This document shows positions 25,449 through 35,606 of a stretch of DNA of 64,000 nucleotides, piece by piece. Every line of letters starts with the position of its first letter. The stretch's first letter is position 1. The DNA lies in the NCBI GenBank assembly GCA_965243385.1, contig CBDEUV010000002.1, positions 6,200,001 to 6,264,000 on the forward strand, read 5' to 3'. This DNA comes from JANSYA01 sp965243385. GTDB taxonomy: Bacteria; Spirochaetota; Leptospiria; Leptospirales; Leptonemataceae. Position numbers and translations under genes: made by a program. Under the pieces are notes generated by a model. It was not told the origin of the DNA, searched no databases, and saw nothing but the letters and a program-made list of their open reading frames with translations.

Positions 25449-26714
25449 ATGACATCAATCATTCCCCCAGAATCTCAAAAGCCGCTGTGGCCTGTCGTCC
25501 GAACGCTGATCTCAATCACCATCTTGCTCTTGATCCTGCTTTTTGGAATCGCCACCTGCGCGCCGCTGCCGGGCGAAGATCCGGGCGCCGTTGCCAATGG
25601 CGAAACAGAATACCCTGATCTCTTTCGCATCGAATGCGTGGGCCGTCCGCAGGGCTGCGACTGCCCCCTCGGCGATCCGCGCCTGACTCGCGTGCCGGCG
25701 GGAGAGCGTCCTCCGCAAACGGTCGTTTATCATGCTGAAGCGGCGACGGGCCTGCGCGACAACGGAGTCTATCGCGAAGTGCGATTGGACGGCGATCGGC
25801 AATGCTGGTATAAAAAGAGCGCGCTGCGTCCCATGCAGTACGCGAAAGTCCCGTTGTCGCCGCTGCGCGATTCTCTCGATCATACGCCGCTGCCGCTCAA
25901 GCGCCTGGCGCCGAATTTCGGCGCCGCGCATACCGAAAAAAAACGTCGGAAATCGCTCGGACCCTATTGGGCGACCTACTATCATCTCGCGGTCGAAGAC
26001 TACCATCCCGGCAAGATCGTACCCGTGCTGGACCGCTCGGGCCGCAAGCTCTCCAGCGCTTCCGAGGCCTTTCTCAAGCAGGTCACCTGGCAGGGCAGCG
26101 GCATCGCTTCGAACGGGCTGCGCCTGCATTATACCGGTACGAAGATGCGCTTTAACACGTATGCGAAAGACATGTGGGGCCACGGCGCGGGTTACGGCTA
26201 CCGGGTCTTTCCCTATCGCACGATTGCGCTGCATTTTCGCGGCCTCTGCCGACGGCTGATGCCCGGTCGTAAATGCGGCAAAAAAGACGTGATCGGCACC
26301 CTGGTATGGATTCGCGAAGTCGCCGAAAAACGCATCCGCATGCCGGGCGGCAGCATTCATGACGGCTATTTCTGCGCGACGGATACCGGCTCGCCGAATT
26401 ATATCAAAGACGATCGCATCGATATTTTCGTGGGGGTTCACGGCGGCGGCAATCCCTATCTGCCGCCGGCCCGCCGGCCGAATGCGCTGATTGACGGGGG
26501 AATACAGAACCTGGTGCCCTCCGACTGGCGTCTGTGGCGTACGCCCGACCAGCGTGTCTGGTGCGATGCGAATCGTTTGCCATCCAACCTGGACCGACCG
26601 GCACCCAGCGACTGCGTGACCGACTACCACGTCGTCGCCCGCGCGAAGGCGTTGCATATGGAAGCCGTGCTGGATGACCGCGGTCGACCGCTGCGTTGCG
26701 CGAAACGTCCCTGA
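25449..26714 (+). CDS. Putative lipoprotein with C-terminal 3D (Asp-Asp-Asp) domain
   Basis: A 421-residue protein. A membrane segment (about 15-36) ends LFGIATC, so Cys37 may be a lipidated spirochaete-type lipobox cysteine. Residues about 75-130 could be an SH3-like cell-wall domain. The C-terminal half contains the 3D signature: YGYRVFPYRTIALHF, then FCATDTG and KDDRIDIFVG, where the conserved aspartates sit on a double-psi beta-barrel as in MltA and YabE/RpfB-type proteins. Such domains occur in peptidoglycan-acting enzymes, so a lytic transglycosylase-like role in the periplasm is plausible. Several additional cysteines are present. The MITE-like repeat ends 8 bp before its start. Confidence 0.72.
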   Translation: MTSIIPPESQKPLWPVVRTLISITILLLILLFGIATCAPLPGEDPGAVANGETEYPDLFRIECVGRPQGCDCPLGDPRLTRVPAGERPPQTVVYHAEAATGLRDNGVYREVRLDGDRQCWYKKSALRPMQYAKVPLSPLRDSLDHTPLPLKRLAPNFGAAHTEKKRRKSLGPYWATYYHLAVEDYHPGKIVPVLDRSGRKLSSASEAFLKQVTWQGSGIASNGLRLHYTGTKMRFNTYAKDMWGHGAGYGYRVFPYRTIALHFRGLCRRLMPGRKCGKKDVIGTLVWIREVAEKRIRMPGGSIHDGYFCATDTGSPNYIKDDRIDIFVGVHGGGNPYLPPARRPNALIDGGIQNLVPSDWRLWRTPDQRVWCDANRLPSNLDRPAPSDCVTDYHVVARAKALHMEAVLDDRGRPLRCAKRP

Positions 26715-26767
26715 AGCCCGGAAAGTTACAGACTGGCAGGAATCCTTTCGAAAATCCTGTCAAAACT

Positions 26768-28648
26768 ATGGTGGCTTCCTCTGAAACGGGTAACTCGCGG
26801 GTTGTTCTGGGTCTGACTCTCCGGCTGGAATTCTTCGCCGCGCTGGTCCCGATCCCATTCGGCATGTATCTGTTGTTCGTGGGCGCGGGCATGAGTCTGG
26901 AACGTTCGTTATTCGTGAATGGAATCGCGTCGCTGGTGCTGGTGCTCGCGATTTCGAGCAGCATTCTATTGCGCATCTTTCTTTTGCGGCCGTACGTCGA
27001 ATATATCCGCTCGGCCGGCGAAGTCGAAGAGCTGAGCGTCGAGCGAGCGCGATTGATCAAGGAGCGGCTGCTGCGGCTGCCTCAGGTTGAGTCGATCGCG
27101 GTCGGCCTGCGCTGGCTCCTGGGCACGCTCCTGGCGTATTCGATCGTCTATCTGCTCACGGGGGTCGAAACCCGTGAACTCGTAGCTTCGCTGATCGGGC
27201 TGCCGATCGTCATTCCGGTGACGATGGCCGGTTATTTCTTTATGACCGAAAACTATTTCGCGTCCGCTCTGGAACGCCCGGAACTGGCGGCCGCGCGGGT
27301 ATCGCGCAATGCAGTGCGCAGCATCGGTTTCGCCATGCGCTTCGTGGGTACGTCGACTGCGCTCGTCATCCTGCCGCTCGGAGTCTTTTCGTTTCTATTG
27401 ATGCTGATCGTGCAGGGCTATGCGCGTTCGGAGAACGTGGCCTATCACATCGTGGGGCTAACGGCGCTCTTCGTGCTGGCCATCGCCATCGTATCTTATA
27501 GCGCCGCGAGCGCCTTCCAGCGCAGCGTGAACCATCTCAAACGGGCCGCGCGCGCGATGGCCCGCGGTCGCTTTCAAAAAACCGTGCCGCAGTTGCAGGC
27601 GGACGAAATCGGCGACGTCAGCCGCTATTTTCAAAGGGTGGCTCACTCCGTGGCCCTGGCGGTCCGCTCGATTCACGAAGAAACCGGCGACCTGGTGATG
27701 GATTCGCGCAAGCTGGCGAAAAGCGGAGACGCCTTAAACAACAGCACCCAGGAGCAGGCGACTTCCGCGGAAGAAATCTCGGCGGCGCTCGAAGAGCTGG
27801 CGGCCTCGGGCGATGTGCTCGCGGCTAACGCGGCCCGCCAGACCGAAGAGGCGCAGACGGCCGACCAGGGCGTACAGACCCTGCACACGAAGCTGGAATC
27901 GATCAACTCTATGGCCGAACGGCTCGCGACCAGTTCCGGAAATACGTACGACCAGGCGATTTCCGGGGCGGAGCGGGTCCATGCGACTGTCAAGAGCATG
28001 GACCAGATCAGCGACGGCACGAACCGCATGGCGGAAGCGATGAAGCTGATCAACGAAGTCGCCGACCGCGTGAATTTGCTTTCGTTGAATGCGTCGATCG
28101 AAGCGGCCCGGGCCGGCGAATACGGCCGCGGTTTCGCGGTCGTGGCTCAGGAAATTTCGCGCCTGGCGGATCAGACCCGTCAGCACGGCAGTACCATTCT
28201 GGAGCTCGTCAATCAGGCGGTCGAACGCGTCGCCGAAGGTACTCAGGCCATGCACGCGACATCCGAAACTTTTGATCAGATTACGAAGTCGGCCGGCGAA
28301 AACCGGCGACTGATGCAGACCGTGCGCGAACAGATCGAAGAACAGTTTTCGACCAGTCTGGAACTGCGCAAAAGCATCGCCACGGTCCAGGAGATGTCGC
28401 GCGAAACTTCGACGTCCCTGGCGGAGCAGGGGCGCACGAATAAAGAGCTCACGGAAGGACTGCAGCGCATCAGCGAAGCCACGTCGATCATTTCCGAAGC
28501 CGTTGAAGACGTGGCCCAGCTCGCCCGGGACCTGAGCAGTCGCGCGGATCGCCTGGCGCAGCGCGCGCGTTTCTTCGAACTGGGCGATGCACAGACCGAA
28601 GAGACCGAGCCGGAATCGGATTTGCATTCAGGTTCGGATACGGATTAA
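26768..28648 (+). CDS. Methyl-accepting chemotaxis protein
   Basis: A 626-residue membrane receptor. The N-terminal half is almost entirely membrane-embedded (about five to six helices within residues 10-260), with no large periplasmic sensor domain, so it likely senses membrane-borne or internal signals. A HAMP domain follows (around SAASAFQRSVNHLKRAARAM), then the signalling domain with the hairpin tip NLLSLNASIEAARAGEYGRG that docks CheA and CheW. The ATG at 26768 was chosen because the upstream in-frame TTG at 26696 lies inside the preceding gene. Its stop codon shares TTAA with the stop of the convergent acyltransferase gene. Confidence 0.93.
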   Translation: MVASSETGNSRVVLGLTLRLEFFAALVPIPFGMYLLFVGAGMSLERSLFVNGIASLVLVLAISSSILLRIFLLRPYVEYIRSAGEVEELSVERARLIKERLLRLPQVESIAVGLRWLLGTLLAYSIVYLLTGVETRELVASLIGLPIVIPVTMAGYFFMTENYFASALERPELAAARVSRNAVRSIGFAMRFVGTSTALVILPLGVFSFLLMLIVQGYARSENVAYHIVGLTALFVLAIAIVSYSAASAFQRSVNHLKRAARAMARGRFQKTVPQLQADEIGDVSRYFQRVAHSVALAVRSIHEETGDLVMDSRKLAKSGDALNNSTQEQATSAEEISAALEELAASGDVLAANAARQTEEAQTADQGVQTLHTKLESINSMAERLATSSGNTYDQAISGAERVHATVKSMDQISDGTNRMAEAMKLINEVADRVNLLSLNASIEAARAGEYGRGFAVVAQEISRLADQTRQHGSTILELVNQAVERVAEGTQAMHATSETFDQITKSAGENRRLMQTVREQIEEQFSTSLELRKSIATVQEMSRETSTSLAEQGRTNKELTEGLQRISEATSIISEAVEDVAQLARDLSSRADRLAQRARFFELGDAQTEETEPESDLHSGSDTD

Positions 28649-31170
28649 CCCGTCATGCCGGCGTAATAGCGCAGCGTCGGCTCTTCGATAACGCGCACCT
28701 GGCCGCGACCCGACTCGACCAGTCCGCGTTTCTTCAGCACTTTCAGGCCGTCGCGTATAATGCGATCCGGATTGCGCGAAGAGAGATTCTTACGCCGGTT
28801 CGCGTCCACGTACTGGCCGATCCGGCTCTCGACTTCCTCCAGGGAAATGATGCGGGGAGCGTTCTCGTCTGCGGGGCTCGCCGAATCCGCCTGAGACGCG
28901 GCGGCCTCGCACAACACCCGCGCAATCACGTGATTGGGCATGACCCGCAGCTGGCGGTCCCAGGCGGAAATAATGTCGTTGCCAACGGCGAGCGCCGGTT
29001 CTTCCGCCAGGATATGATTCGATACGCGAATCGGCGCGCACAGATCGACGTGCACCCGGGTGCGGCCGCGTAAAAAATTGAGCCAGTGAGTGCTTTCGGA
29101 AACTCCCGCGAATTCGCGGTCTTCCGGAACGTTTTCATAAGACACCGCCACCGGCACGACCAGGATTTCGCTGCCCGAGTTGCGGTACGCGTCGATCGCG
29201 GTCGAAAGCAGGCCCGTTTTGAGCGGGGCGATGCCGCCGGTGCGACTGCGGGTACCTTCGGGATAGACGAGCGAAGGGATGCCGATTTCAAGCATCATCG
29301 TGGCGTAGCGGCTGAGACATTCGAGATATAGAATATTGCGCGTACGCTGCCGATCGACGGCGTAGGCGCCGAGCGATTTCAGGATCCACTTCCAGAAGGG
29401 ACCGGTCATCAGGTTACTGCCCGCGGCGTAGCGCGGCACCGGCAGACCCGCGCCGTAGAGACCGAAGGCCACTTCGATCGAGTCGAGATGCGAGCGATGG
29501 GTCGGCGCGTATAAAATATTATAGCGCCCCGCCAGGTTACGAACAGTTTCGATTTCGCCGCCCAGATGCGGAATGCCCGAGCCGCGCCGCAGGCCGCCGA
29601 GTACGGTGCGCAGCGGTCCGATGGTATGAATCAGGGCGCCGCGCACTCCCGGGCGAAAGCGGTCGGAAATCTCTTCGACGTAGAATTCGATCAGTTCTTC
29701 GATGTGTTCGCGAATCTCGTCGGCGTTCGAAGAGACGATGTCTTTCCAGACCGACAATTCCCGGGGCAGCTCTTCCTGCTCCCGGCTGTTACCGCTTTCT
29801 TTCGCCGTGTTCAGACGACTGCTGAGCGATTTTACGATCATCTGCGCCTGACGATGAATGCGGTCCTGCATACCACGCGCGCTCAGCACGGAATGCGCCG
29901 TGCGGCGCTCAATAATTTCTTTAAATTTATGGCCGGCGGTGTTCCCCGGTTCAGTCCGCTTGCCCGGCGATTCATCTTCCGACTCTTCGGCGGATTCCGC
30001 GATCGGATCCCGGGCGATCAACTGCAGCAACGCCGCCGGTTTTTTGCGCCGGGTTAAGATATCGTACAGAGTCGAGTAAACAGGCAGATCCAGACCGAGT
30101 TCTTCGCCGATTTCCAGGATGGGTGCAAGGGCGAAGGCGCCTTCGACCAGCTCCTGATTTTCCAGAACTTCCTGTTCGATAAAACGTTGCGGATGCAAAA
30201 ATAATTCGATGCGCTCGAAGAAGCCGGGATCGTTTTCGTGAGTGAACGATCGACGCATAAACTGCATACCGTAGCTGCGATTGCGACTGGCGGCGCTGGT
30301 CGAAGTCGTCACGACGTCGGCCAGGCCGGAGATTCCGAGCAGCGTCGCGGCGTCCGCTCCCAGATTCATGGCCAGCTGGAATAACTCGAGATAACCGCGA
30401 CTCAATAACACGCCCTGGACATTCGACCCGGCCCCCGGCAGAATCTCCGCCATACCGCAGGCGATGGCGATCGGATTCTTTAATGCCCCGGCCAGCTCGA
30501 CGCCCAGCACGTCGCGGCTGTCGCTCAGCACGACGAAGGGCCCCGCCAGATTCGCATGCAGATATTCGACTGCGTCCAGGCGCGTCGTGCCCACGTTGAA
30601 ATACGAGTACCGGCCGCGCAGCAATTCCGCGAGCAAACTCGGACCGTTCACCGCGGCGACGGCCAGATCCTGAAAGCCGGCCTCGGCGCCCAGGCGCTCG
30701 ATGTACTGCGCAAAAGTGTACAGACCGGTGCGTCGCCGGGTCGCGCGGGCGAGCAGGCCCTTCGTGAAGACGACGATTAGATGCGATTCGGCCGGATCCA
30801 GGTGTCGGATCAGGCGGGCGACGGTATCCTCTACCTGGCGCGACGCGACCGCCAGGTAGATCACCCAGGGGCCGCTCTTTTCGAAGGGAGCGTAATCCGT
30901 AATGATTTCGATCGACTCATGCAGTCGAAAGGAATCGTCGCCGATCAGGGCCCGGCGTTCCCGCCGCAGTTCCTCGGCCTCGCGCGGATCGGCATGGTAG
31001 AGGTTTACCGGTGCTTCGCGATTCTCGGTTCGGCCGTCGGCTACAAGCCGGCTCAATAATAAGCCGAAGGGGCCGCCGCCGAGCACCGCCACATTGCCAG
31101 CACCGTATCGACTCATGCGCGATCTTATAACATTTGAAGGGCCGGTGGCAATGATCTTACTCATATACAT
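28645..31170 (-). CDS. Fused glycerol-3-phosphate dehydrogenase (GpsA) and PlsB-like acyltransferase
   Basis: An 841-residue two-domain enzyme. The N-terminal half is NAD(P)-dependent glycerol-3-phosphate dehydrogenase: GGGPFG at 31-36, FTKGL, then ELAGALKNPIAIACGM with the catalytic Lys near residue 230 and GLADVVTTSTSAASRNRSYG. The C-terminal half (about 500-740) is a glycerophospholipid acyltransferase: THRSHLDS with His558 (the HX4D motif), EGTRSRTGG, and VPVAVSYENVPED as the later motif. Together it would reduce dihydroxyacetone phosphate and acylate the resulting G3P, the first two steps of phospholipid synthesis. The start was set at ATG 31170; the open frame extends to a TTG at 31194, and an ATG at 31116 is also possible. 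Confidence 0.9.
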   Translation of the reverse strand: MYMSKIIATGPSNVIRSRMSRYGAGNVAVLGGGPFGLLLSRLVADGRTENREAPVNLYHADPREAEELRRERRALIGDDSFRLHESIEIITDYAPFEKSGPWVIYLAVASRQVEDTVARLIRHLDPAESHLIVVFTKGLLARATRRRTGLYTFAQYIERLGAEAGFQDLAVAAVNGPSLLAELLRGRYSYFNVGTTRLDAVEYLHANLAGPFVVLSDSRDVLGVELAGALKNPIAIACGMAEILPGAGSNVQGVLLSRGYLELFQLAMNLGADAATLLGISGLADVVTTSTSAASRNRSYGMQFMRRSFTHENDPGFFERIELFLHPQRFIEQEVLENQELVEGAFALAPILEIGEELGLDLPVYSTLYDILTRRKKPAALLQLIARDPIAESAEESEDESPGKRTEPGNTAGHKFKEIIERRTAHSVLSARGMQDRIHRQAQMIVKSLSSRLNTAKESGNSREQEELPRELSVWKDIVSSNADEIREHIEELIEFYVEEISDRFRPGVRGALIHTIGPLRTVLGGLRRGSGIPHLGGEIETVRNLAGRYNILYAPTHRSHLDSIEVAFGLYGAGLPVPRYAAGSNLMTGPFWKWILKSLGAYAVDRQRTRNILYLECLSRYATMMLEIGIPSLVYPEGTRSRTGGIAPLKTGLLSTAIDAYRNSGSEILVVPVAVSYENVPEDREFAGVSESTHWLNFLRGRTRVHVDLCAPIRVSNHILAEEPALAVGNDIISAWDRQLRVMPNHVIARVLCEAAASQADSASPADENAPRIISLEEVESRIGQYVDANRRKNLSSRNPDRIIRDGLKVLKKRGLVESGRGQVRVIEEPTLRYYAGMTG

Positions 31171-31280
31171 CCGCAGGAGACCGGATCCGGGCAAATTACC
31201 GGCAAAAGCGGACTTCTCGCGCTTGACGCTCCGGTCGGCGACGCCGAAATTCTAAAGCAGGAGTGCACCTCCATAGCAAC

Positions 31281-34200
31281 ATGAAAAACCTCCTTCCCCG
31301 CTTCATTCAATCTCAACTCTTATCACGAAATCCGGGCCAGCCGGCGACCGGCGTTCTGCAGGCCCACAGCATGTTCGTCGATATCTCCGGTTTTACGCCG
31401 ATGACCGAAGAGCTCATGCGCGAAGGCCGGGAAGAGGGCGCCGAGATTCTGTCGGGCGAAATCAATCGCCTCTTCGGCCTATTGATCGAAGCCGTGCACA
31501 ACCGCGGGGGCATGATCACGGGCTTCGCCGGTGACGCCTTTACTGCGCTCTTTCTGGCGGAAAGCCCGTTGCAGGCCGCGGAAGCCGCGCGCGAAGTGCA
31601 GGCGGTCTTCGCCCGGGCCGGGCGCGCGCAGACCCGCTTCGGCGATTTCGAGCTTTCCGTGAAGGTCGGTCTGTCCTCCGGTCAGGTGGAGTGGGGCATC
31701 GTCGGCAATCTCGAGGCAGGGGACGGAGGCGACCCGCCGGCCGGGTCAGTCGTCATTGACGGAGCCGCCAACCGGCTGGCCTGGTACTTTCGCGGGCCGG
31801 CCATCGACGGCTGCGCGGCTTCCGAACACCACTGCGAGCGCGGCGAGATCGTTCTGGATCAGAGCTTTCTCCAGCGCTTCGCCGAAGGCGAGGCGCCCGC
31901 GGTCGAAGCGATTGCGCTGCAAGAAGAGAATGCGACCGCTGTAGACGCCGCTGAGCGGTATTATAAATTGCAGGCCATCGCCGGCGAAACGTCGGGAGGC
32001 GTGGCGGCCGCGCTGTCCTTTTTGCACCGGACGGAGGACGCCGAAGGAATTCGCCGCGAAGTGGCCGACCGTTTTTTTCCGAATAGCATTCTGGACTACG
32101 CCGCGGCCGGGGAATTTCGCAGCATCGCCAGCGTCTTCGTGTCGTTCGTGCCGCCCGAAACGCACGCGGCCCTCGACGAATTCGCGACGACCGTGCAGAT
32201 CTGCGCGTCCCGCTACGACGGTTATCTGAACGCGCTCGATTTCGGAGATAAGGGCGGTACGATCCTGCTGGTCTTCGGAGCGCCGGTTTCGCACGAAGAC
32301 GATCCGTCGCGAGCGGCCGATTTCGCCCTGGAATTGCAGGAGATGTTCGGCGAACGAGTGCGCATCGGTTTGACGACCGGCACGGCTTTTGCGGGTATCG
32401 TCGGCTCGGAGCTGCGCTGCACATATACGGTCAACGGCGACGTTGTGAATCTTTCCGCGCGCGTGATGATGTCGGCGGCTTCCGGCGAAGTCTGGTTGTC
32501 CGAAGGCGCGCGTTCATTGTTGAGCGAAGAGTACGCGGTGGAAAGCCGCGGCGCGCATACGTTTAAAGGAAAATCCGAAGCCGTGGAAATTTTCGCGCTC
32601 ACGGGCAAAGGCGAACGCAGCTTCGCGGCCTTCGAGGAAATCGCTTTCGTGGGCCGGGAGGAGGCTCTGGCGAGCCTGGCCGAACAGCTGGCCGTTCAGC
32701 GCGCCGGGCGCTTCGGCGGGTTGACTCGCATCCTCGGCGAAGCCGGAAGCGGTAAATCGCGCCTGTTACATGAATTGTATCGGCGCCACGGAGACGACGT
32801 CGATTTTCTTTTCGCTCACGCCGACGGTATTCTGCGGCGCAGTATGAATCCTTTCGTGGCCTTCTTCATCGCCCACTTCGGCGCGCGTGCGTTGAACGAT
32901 CGCCGGGAACGCCGCGCGGCGGTCGAACACGGTCTCGGCGAGTTGATCGCGCAGGTGAAAGCGCGCGTCGCAGGCGAAGCCGGGATTCGTGGGACGGCGG
33001 ATCACATCGTCGCCGAGCTGGAACGCACTGGTTCGATGTTTTGCGCCATGGTCGACGCGGATACCGCGGATACGCTGTACGAACGGCTGGACGCTCAGGG
33101 CCGCTACGAGAATACTTTGATCGCCGTTAAGAGCTGGTTCCACGCCCGGGCGCTCGTGCGGCCGACCGTGCTCGTGCTCGAAAATCTGCACTGGCTGGAC
33201 GCCGACTCCCGCGCGATTCTCGAAGACGTGCTGCGGCATGTCGACGCCGAACACATGGGCCTGGGTTTGATCCTGTCCAGCCGCTACAATGACGACGGCA
33301 GCCGCCCGGCTTTGAATATCGCATCGCCGGAAACCGACTCCGATGGGCGCGAGATCCTGGCCCGCGATCTGGAATTGACGGGCCTGGCGCCGGAAGCGGT
33401 GCGCACCATCGCCGCTGCCCGCTTGCCGGCCGCTCCCGGAACGGGCTTACTGGAATTCATTCAAGAACGCACCGGCGGCAATCCCTTTTACGTCGAGCAG
33501 TTTTGCGCGTATCTCACACACCAGCGTCTCGTTACTCCGGACCCGGACACCGGCGAATTGCAACTGAGCTCGGAGGCCAGCGATTTGCCTGCGAGTATCA
33601 ACGCGCTGGTCGTTTCGCGCATCGACCGTCTGTCGCCGGAACTCAAGAACGCGGTGCAGGCCGCGGCCGTGCTGGGTCTGAATTTCGACGTGGCGGTGCT
33701 CGCGCATCTGCTGGGTCTGGCCGCCGCTGACGCTCCCGAAGTGGAAGCGCTGCTCGCCGAAGGCGAGCGCGAACAGATCTGGAGCGCCCTGAAGACGGAA
33801 ACGAAGACCGAGAAGAATAACGAAAGCGAAAGCGATTCGCGCTCGTTTCAAAACGCGTTGCTCCAGGCCGCCGCTTACGATATGCAGTTGCGCGATCGCT
33901 TGAGGGCCTTGCACGAATCGGCCGCCGAATTCCTGGTCGGCCGTTACGGCGAAAAAGAAATTCACGCGGCGGACATCGCCTATCATTTCGGCCGCGGGGA
34001 AAACGTCGACCAGGCGCGGCGTTATTATGCGCTGGCGGCGGAGTACGCCCACGCCAACTACAAAACCGAAAAAGCCTTCGAATTCTACGATCGACTGGAA
34101 ACGTACGCGCGCGACGACGCGGAGCGACTGGACGTAATGATGCGCCGCTCGAAGCTGCTGGAATTGCTGGGGCTCTGGCCGGAAACGACGGAGCTTTTGC

Positions 34201-35459
34201 AAAAGGCGCTCGGCATCGCGGAGGGCGGCGCGGATCGCAAAATGGTCGGCCGCCTGAAAACGAATCTGGGCGAGATCCATCAGAAGCAGGGAGATTCCGA
34301 GCAGGCCTCCGCGCTCCTGCAGGAAGCGGTCCAGATCGCGACGGAGGTCGACGACGTTGCGGGGTTGGGCGAAGCCCACAGCGTTCTGGGGCGGACCTAC
34401 TGGAGTCTCGGCCAGTACGATCACGCTCTGGAATGTTACGCCGAAGGCAAGGCCGCGAAAGAGTCGAGCGGCGATCGGCGCGGCTACGCTCTGAATCTGT
34501 ATTATACCGGCGTAGTCCATCGCGATCGCAACGAGTACGAACGGGCCATGGAAAACTACCGCGAGTCGCTGCGTATTTTCGAAGAAGAACTCGGCGACCG
34601 GCGGTACGCGACCTACCCGATGTACGACATCGCCGTGATCTATCAGTACCAGGGTCGGCTGGGCGAAGCCCGCGAATTCTTTCAGCGCACTCACGATTTA
34701 TACGAAGAGATGGGTTATCGCAGCGGCATTTCCGCTTCGCTTCTCAATCTGGGAGTGATCGAAAGCCGCCGCGGAGAGTACGGCCGGGCCCTCGAACTCT
34801 ATCGTGAATCGCTCGATCACGCCGAAGATCTGGGCGAACAGCTCGCGGTGGCGTACGCGCACTTCAGCATCGGCACGGCTCACTATCAGCAGCAGGAATA
34901 CGACGCGACTATTCGCTGGTTCGAGAAAGCATTCGTCGTCATGAAATCGATCGGAGCAAAGGGCTATTACGGTTATGTTTTCGCCTATTTAACGTGTACT
35001 TTCGCGCGCCAGGGACAGGTCGCGAAGGCGCTGAACGCCGGGCTCCAGCACTTAAAGAATATGAAGGGACTCGGCGGTTCGGACGTCGAAAACGGGCGCA
35101 CGCATCTGGGCATCGCCCTGGCTCTGGCGCACGCGGCCGATAAGCTCGGTCCGAAAGCGCAGCAACTGCTGGATCAGATCGGCGGGCTGACCGGACTGCC
35201 CCCGCGGCCCGAGGCGTACTTCGAATTCGCGGTCGAGTCCGCGCGGAAAGCGGCTTATGTTATGACATTGGTTCCGGCCCTCCGTGAATATGGTGTTTTT
35301 CTGGCCGGGAAATCCGGCCGGGCTCCCTGGTTCGCGGAGCGGGCCGCCGAATGTCTGCGCGAAGCTCATCAACTGGCGACGGAGGCGGGGTTGAGCGGCG
35401 AGCTGGCGCGGGTGGCAGCCGACGCGGAGCGCCTGGGGGTTTCCCCGGGCGTCGCCTGA
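31281..35459 (+). CDS. Soluble-adenylyl-cyclase-like protein: tandem cyclase domains, P-loop ATPase, TPR array
   Basis: A 1392-residue cytoplasmic protein. The first class III cyclase domain (about 25-200) has the metal-binding aspartates (VDISGFT Asp34, GFAGDAF Asp85) but lacks the Asn/Arg motif. The second (about 270-445) lacks the first Asp but has a base-recognition Lys (FGDKGG, Lys324) and the transition-state pair Asn390/Arg394 in VNLSARV. The two halves therefore complement each other, as in mammalian sAC (ADCY10). An NTPase with Walker A GEAGSGKS (486-493) and about ten TPRs (from 890) follow, again as in sAC. The ATG at 31281 was chosen over a GTG at 31263. The output is probably cAMP; possible activators such as bicarbonate are inference. 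Confidence 0.9.
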   Translation: MKNLLPRFIQSQLLSRNPGQPATGVLQAHSMFVDISGFTPMTEELMREGREEGAEILSGEINRLFGLLIEAVHNRGGMITGFAGDAFTALFLAESPLQAAEAAREVQAVFARAGRAQTRFGDFELSVKVGLSSGQVEWGIVGNLEAGDGGDPPAGSVVIDGAANRLAWYFRGPAIDGCAASEHHCERGEIVLDQSFLQRFAEGEAPAVEAIALQEENATAVDAAERYYKLQAIAGETSGGVAAALSFLHRTEDAEGIRREVADRFFPNSILDYAAAGEFRSIASVFVSFVPPETHAALDEFATTVQICASRYDGYLNALDFGDKGGTILLVFGAPVSHEDDPSRAADFALELQEMFGERVRIGLTTGTAFAGIVGSELRCTYTVNGDVVNLSARVMMSAASGEVWLSEGARSLLSEEYAVESRGAHTFKGKSEAVEIFALTGKGERSFAAFEEIAFVGREEALASLAEQLAVQRAGRFGGLTRILGEAGSGKSRLLHELYRRHGDDVDFLFAHADGILRRSMNPFVAFFIAHFGARALNDRRERRAAVEHGLGELIAQVKARVAGEAGIRGTADHIVAELERTGSMFCAMVDADTADTLYERLDAQGRYENTLIAVKSWFHARALVRPTVLVLENLHWLDADSRAILEDVLRHVDAEHMGLGLILSSRYNDDGSRPALNIASPETDSDGREILARDLELTGLAPEAVRTIAAARLPAAPGTGLLEFIQERTGGNPFYVEQFCAYLTHQRLVTPDPDTGELQLSSEASDLPASINALVVSRIDRLSPELKNAVQAAAVLGLNFDVAVLAHLLGLAAADAPEVEALLAEGEREQIWSALKTETKTEKNNESESDSRSFQNALLQAAAYDMQLRDRLRALHESAAEFLVGRYGEKEIHAADIAYHFGRGENVDQARRYYALAAEYAHANYKTEKAFEFYDRLETYARDDAERLDVMMRRSKLLELLGLWPETTELLQKALGIAEGGADRKMVGRLKTNLGEIHQKQGDSEQASALLQEAVQIATEVDDVAGLGEAHSVLGRTYWSLGQYDHALECYAEGKAAKESSGDRRGYALNLYYTGVVHRDRNEYERAMENYRESLRIFEEELGDRRYATYPMYDIAVIYQYQGRLGEAREFFQRTHDLYEEMGYRSGISASLLNLGVIESRRGEYGRALELYRESLDHAEDLGEQLAVAYAHFSIGTAHYQQQEYDATIRWFEKAFVVMKSIGAKGYYGYVFAYLTCTFARQGQVAKALNAGLQHLKNMKGLGGSDVENGRTHLGIALALAHAADKLGPKAQQLLDQIGGLTGLPPRPEAYFEFAVESARKAAYVMTLVPALREYGVFLAGKSGRAPWFAERAAECLREAHQLATEAGLSGELARVAADAERLGVSPGVA

Positions 35460-35528
35460 TCGGCCAGCTTAGAGAGAATCTGGTAATCCGTTCGAAGGGG
35501 CCGATGGGTCCGAAAGCTCTGCTTTGAA

Positions 35529-35556
35529 TTGACACGTCCTGTTTGCGACTTACAAT
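35529..35556 (+). promoter_or_regulatory. Strong sigma-70-type promoter of the CqsS-like kinase gene
   Basis: TTGACA (35529-35534), a 16-bp spacer, TACAAT (35551-35556). This is one of the best consensus matches in the window and would start transcription near 35563, about 45 bases before the ATG at 35607. Confidence 0.7.
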
Positions 35557-35606
35557 TTCTGTGACCCTGCTCTGCGCCTCCGGCGCCTGTGGGGCGATTG
35601 GATTGT

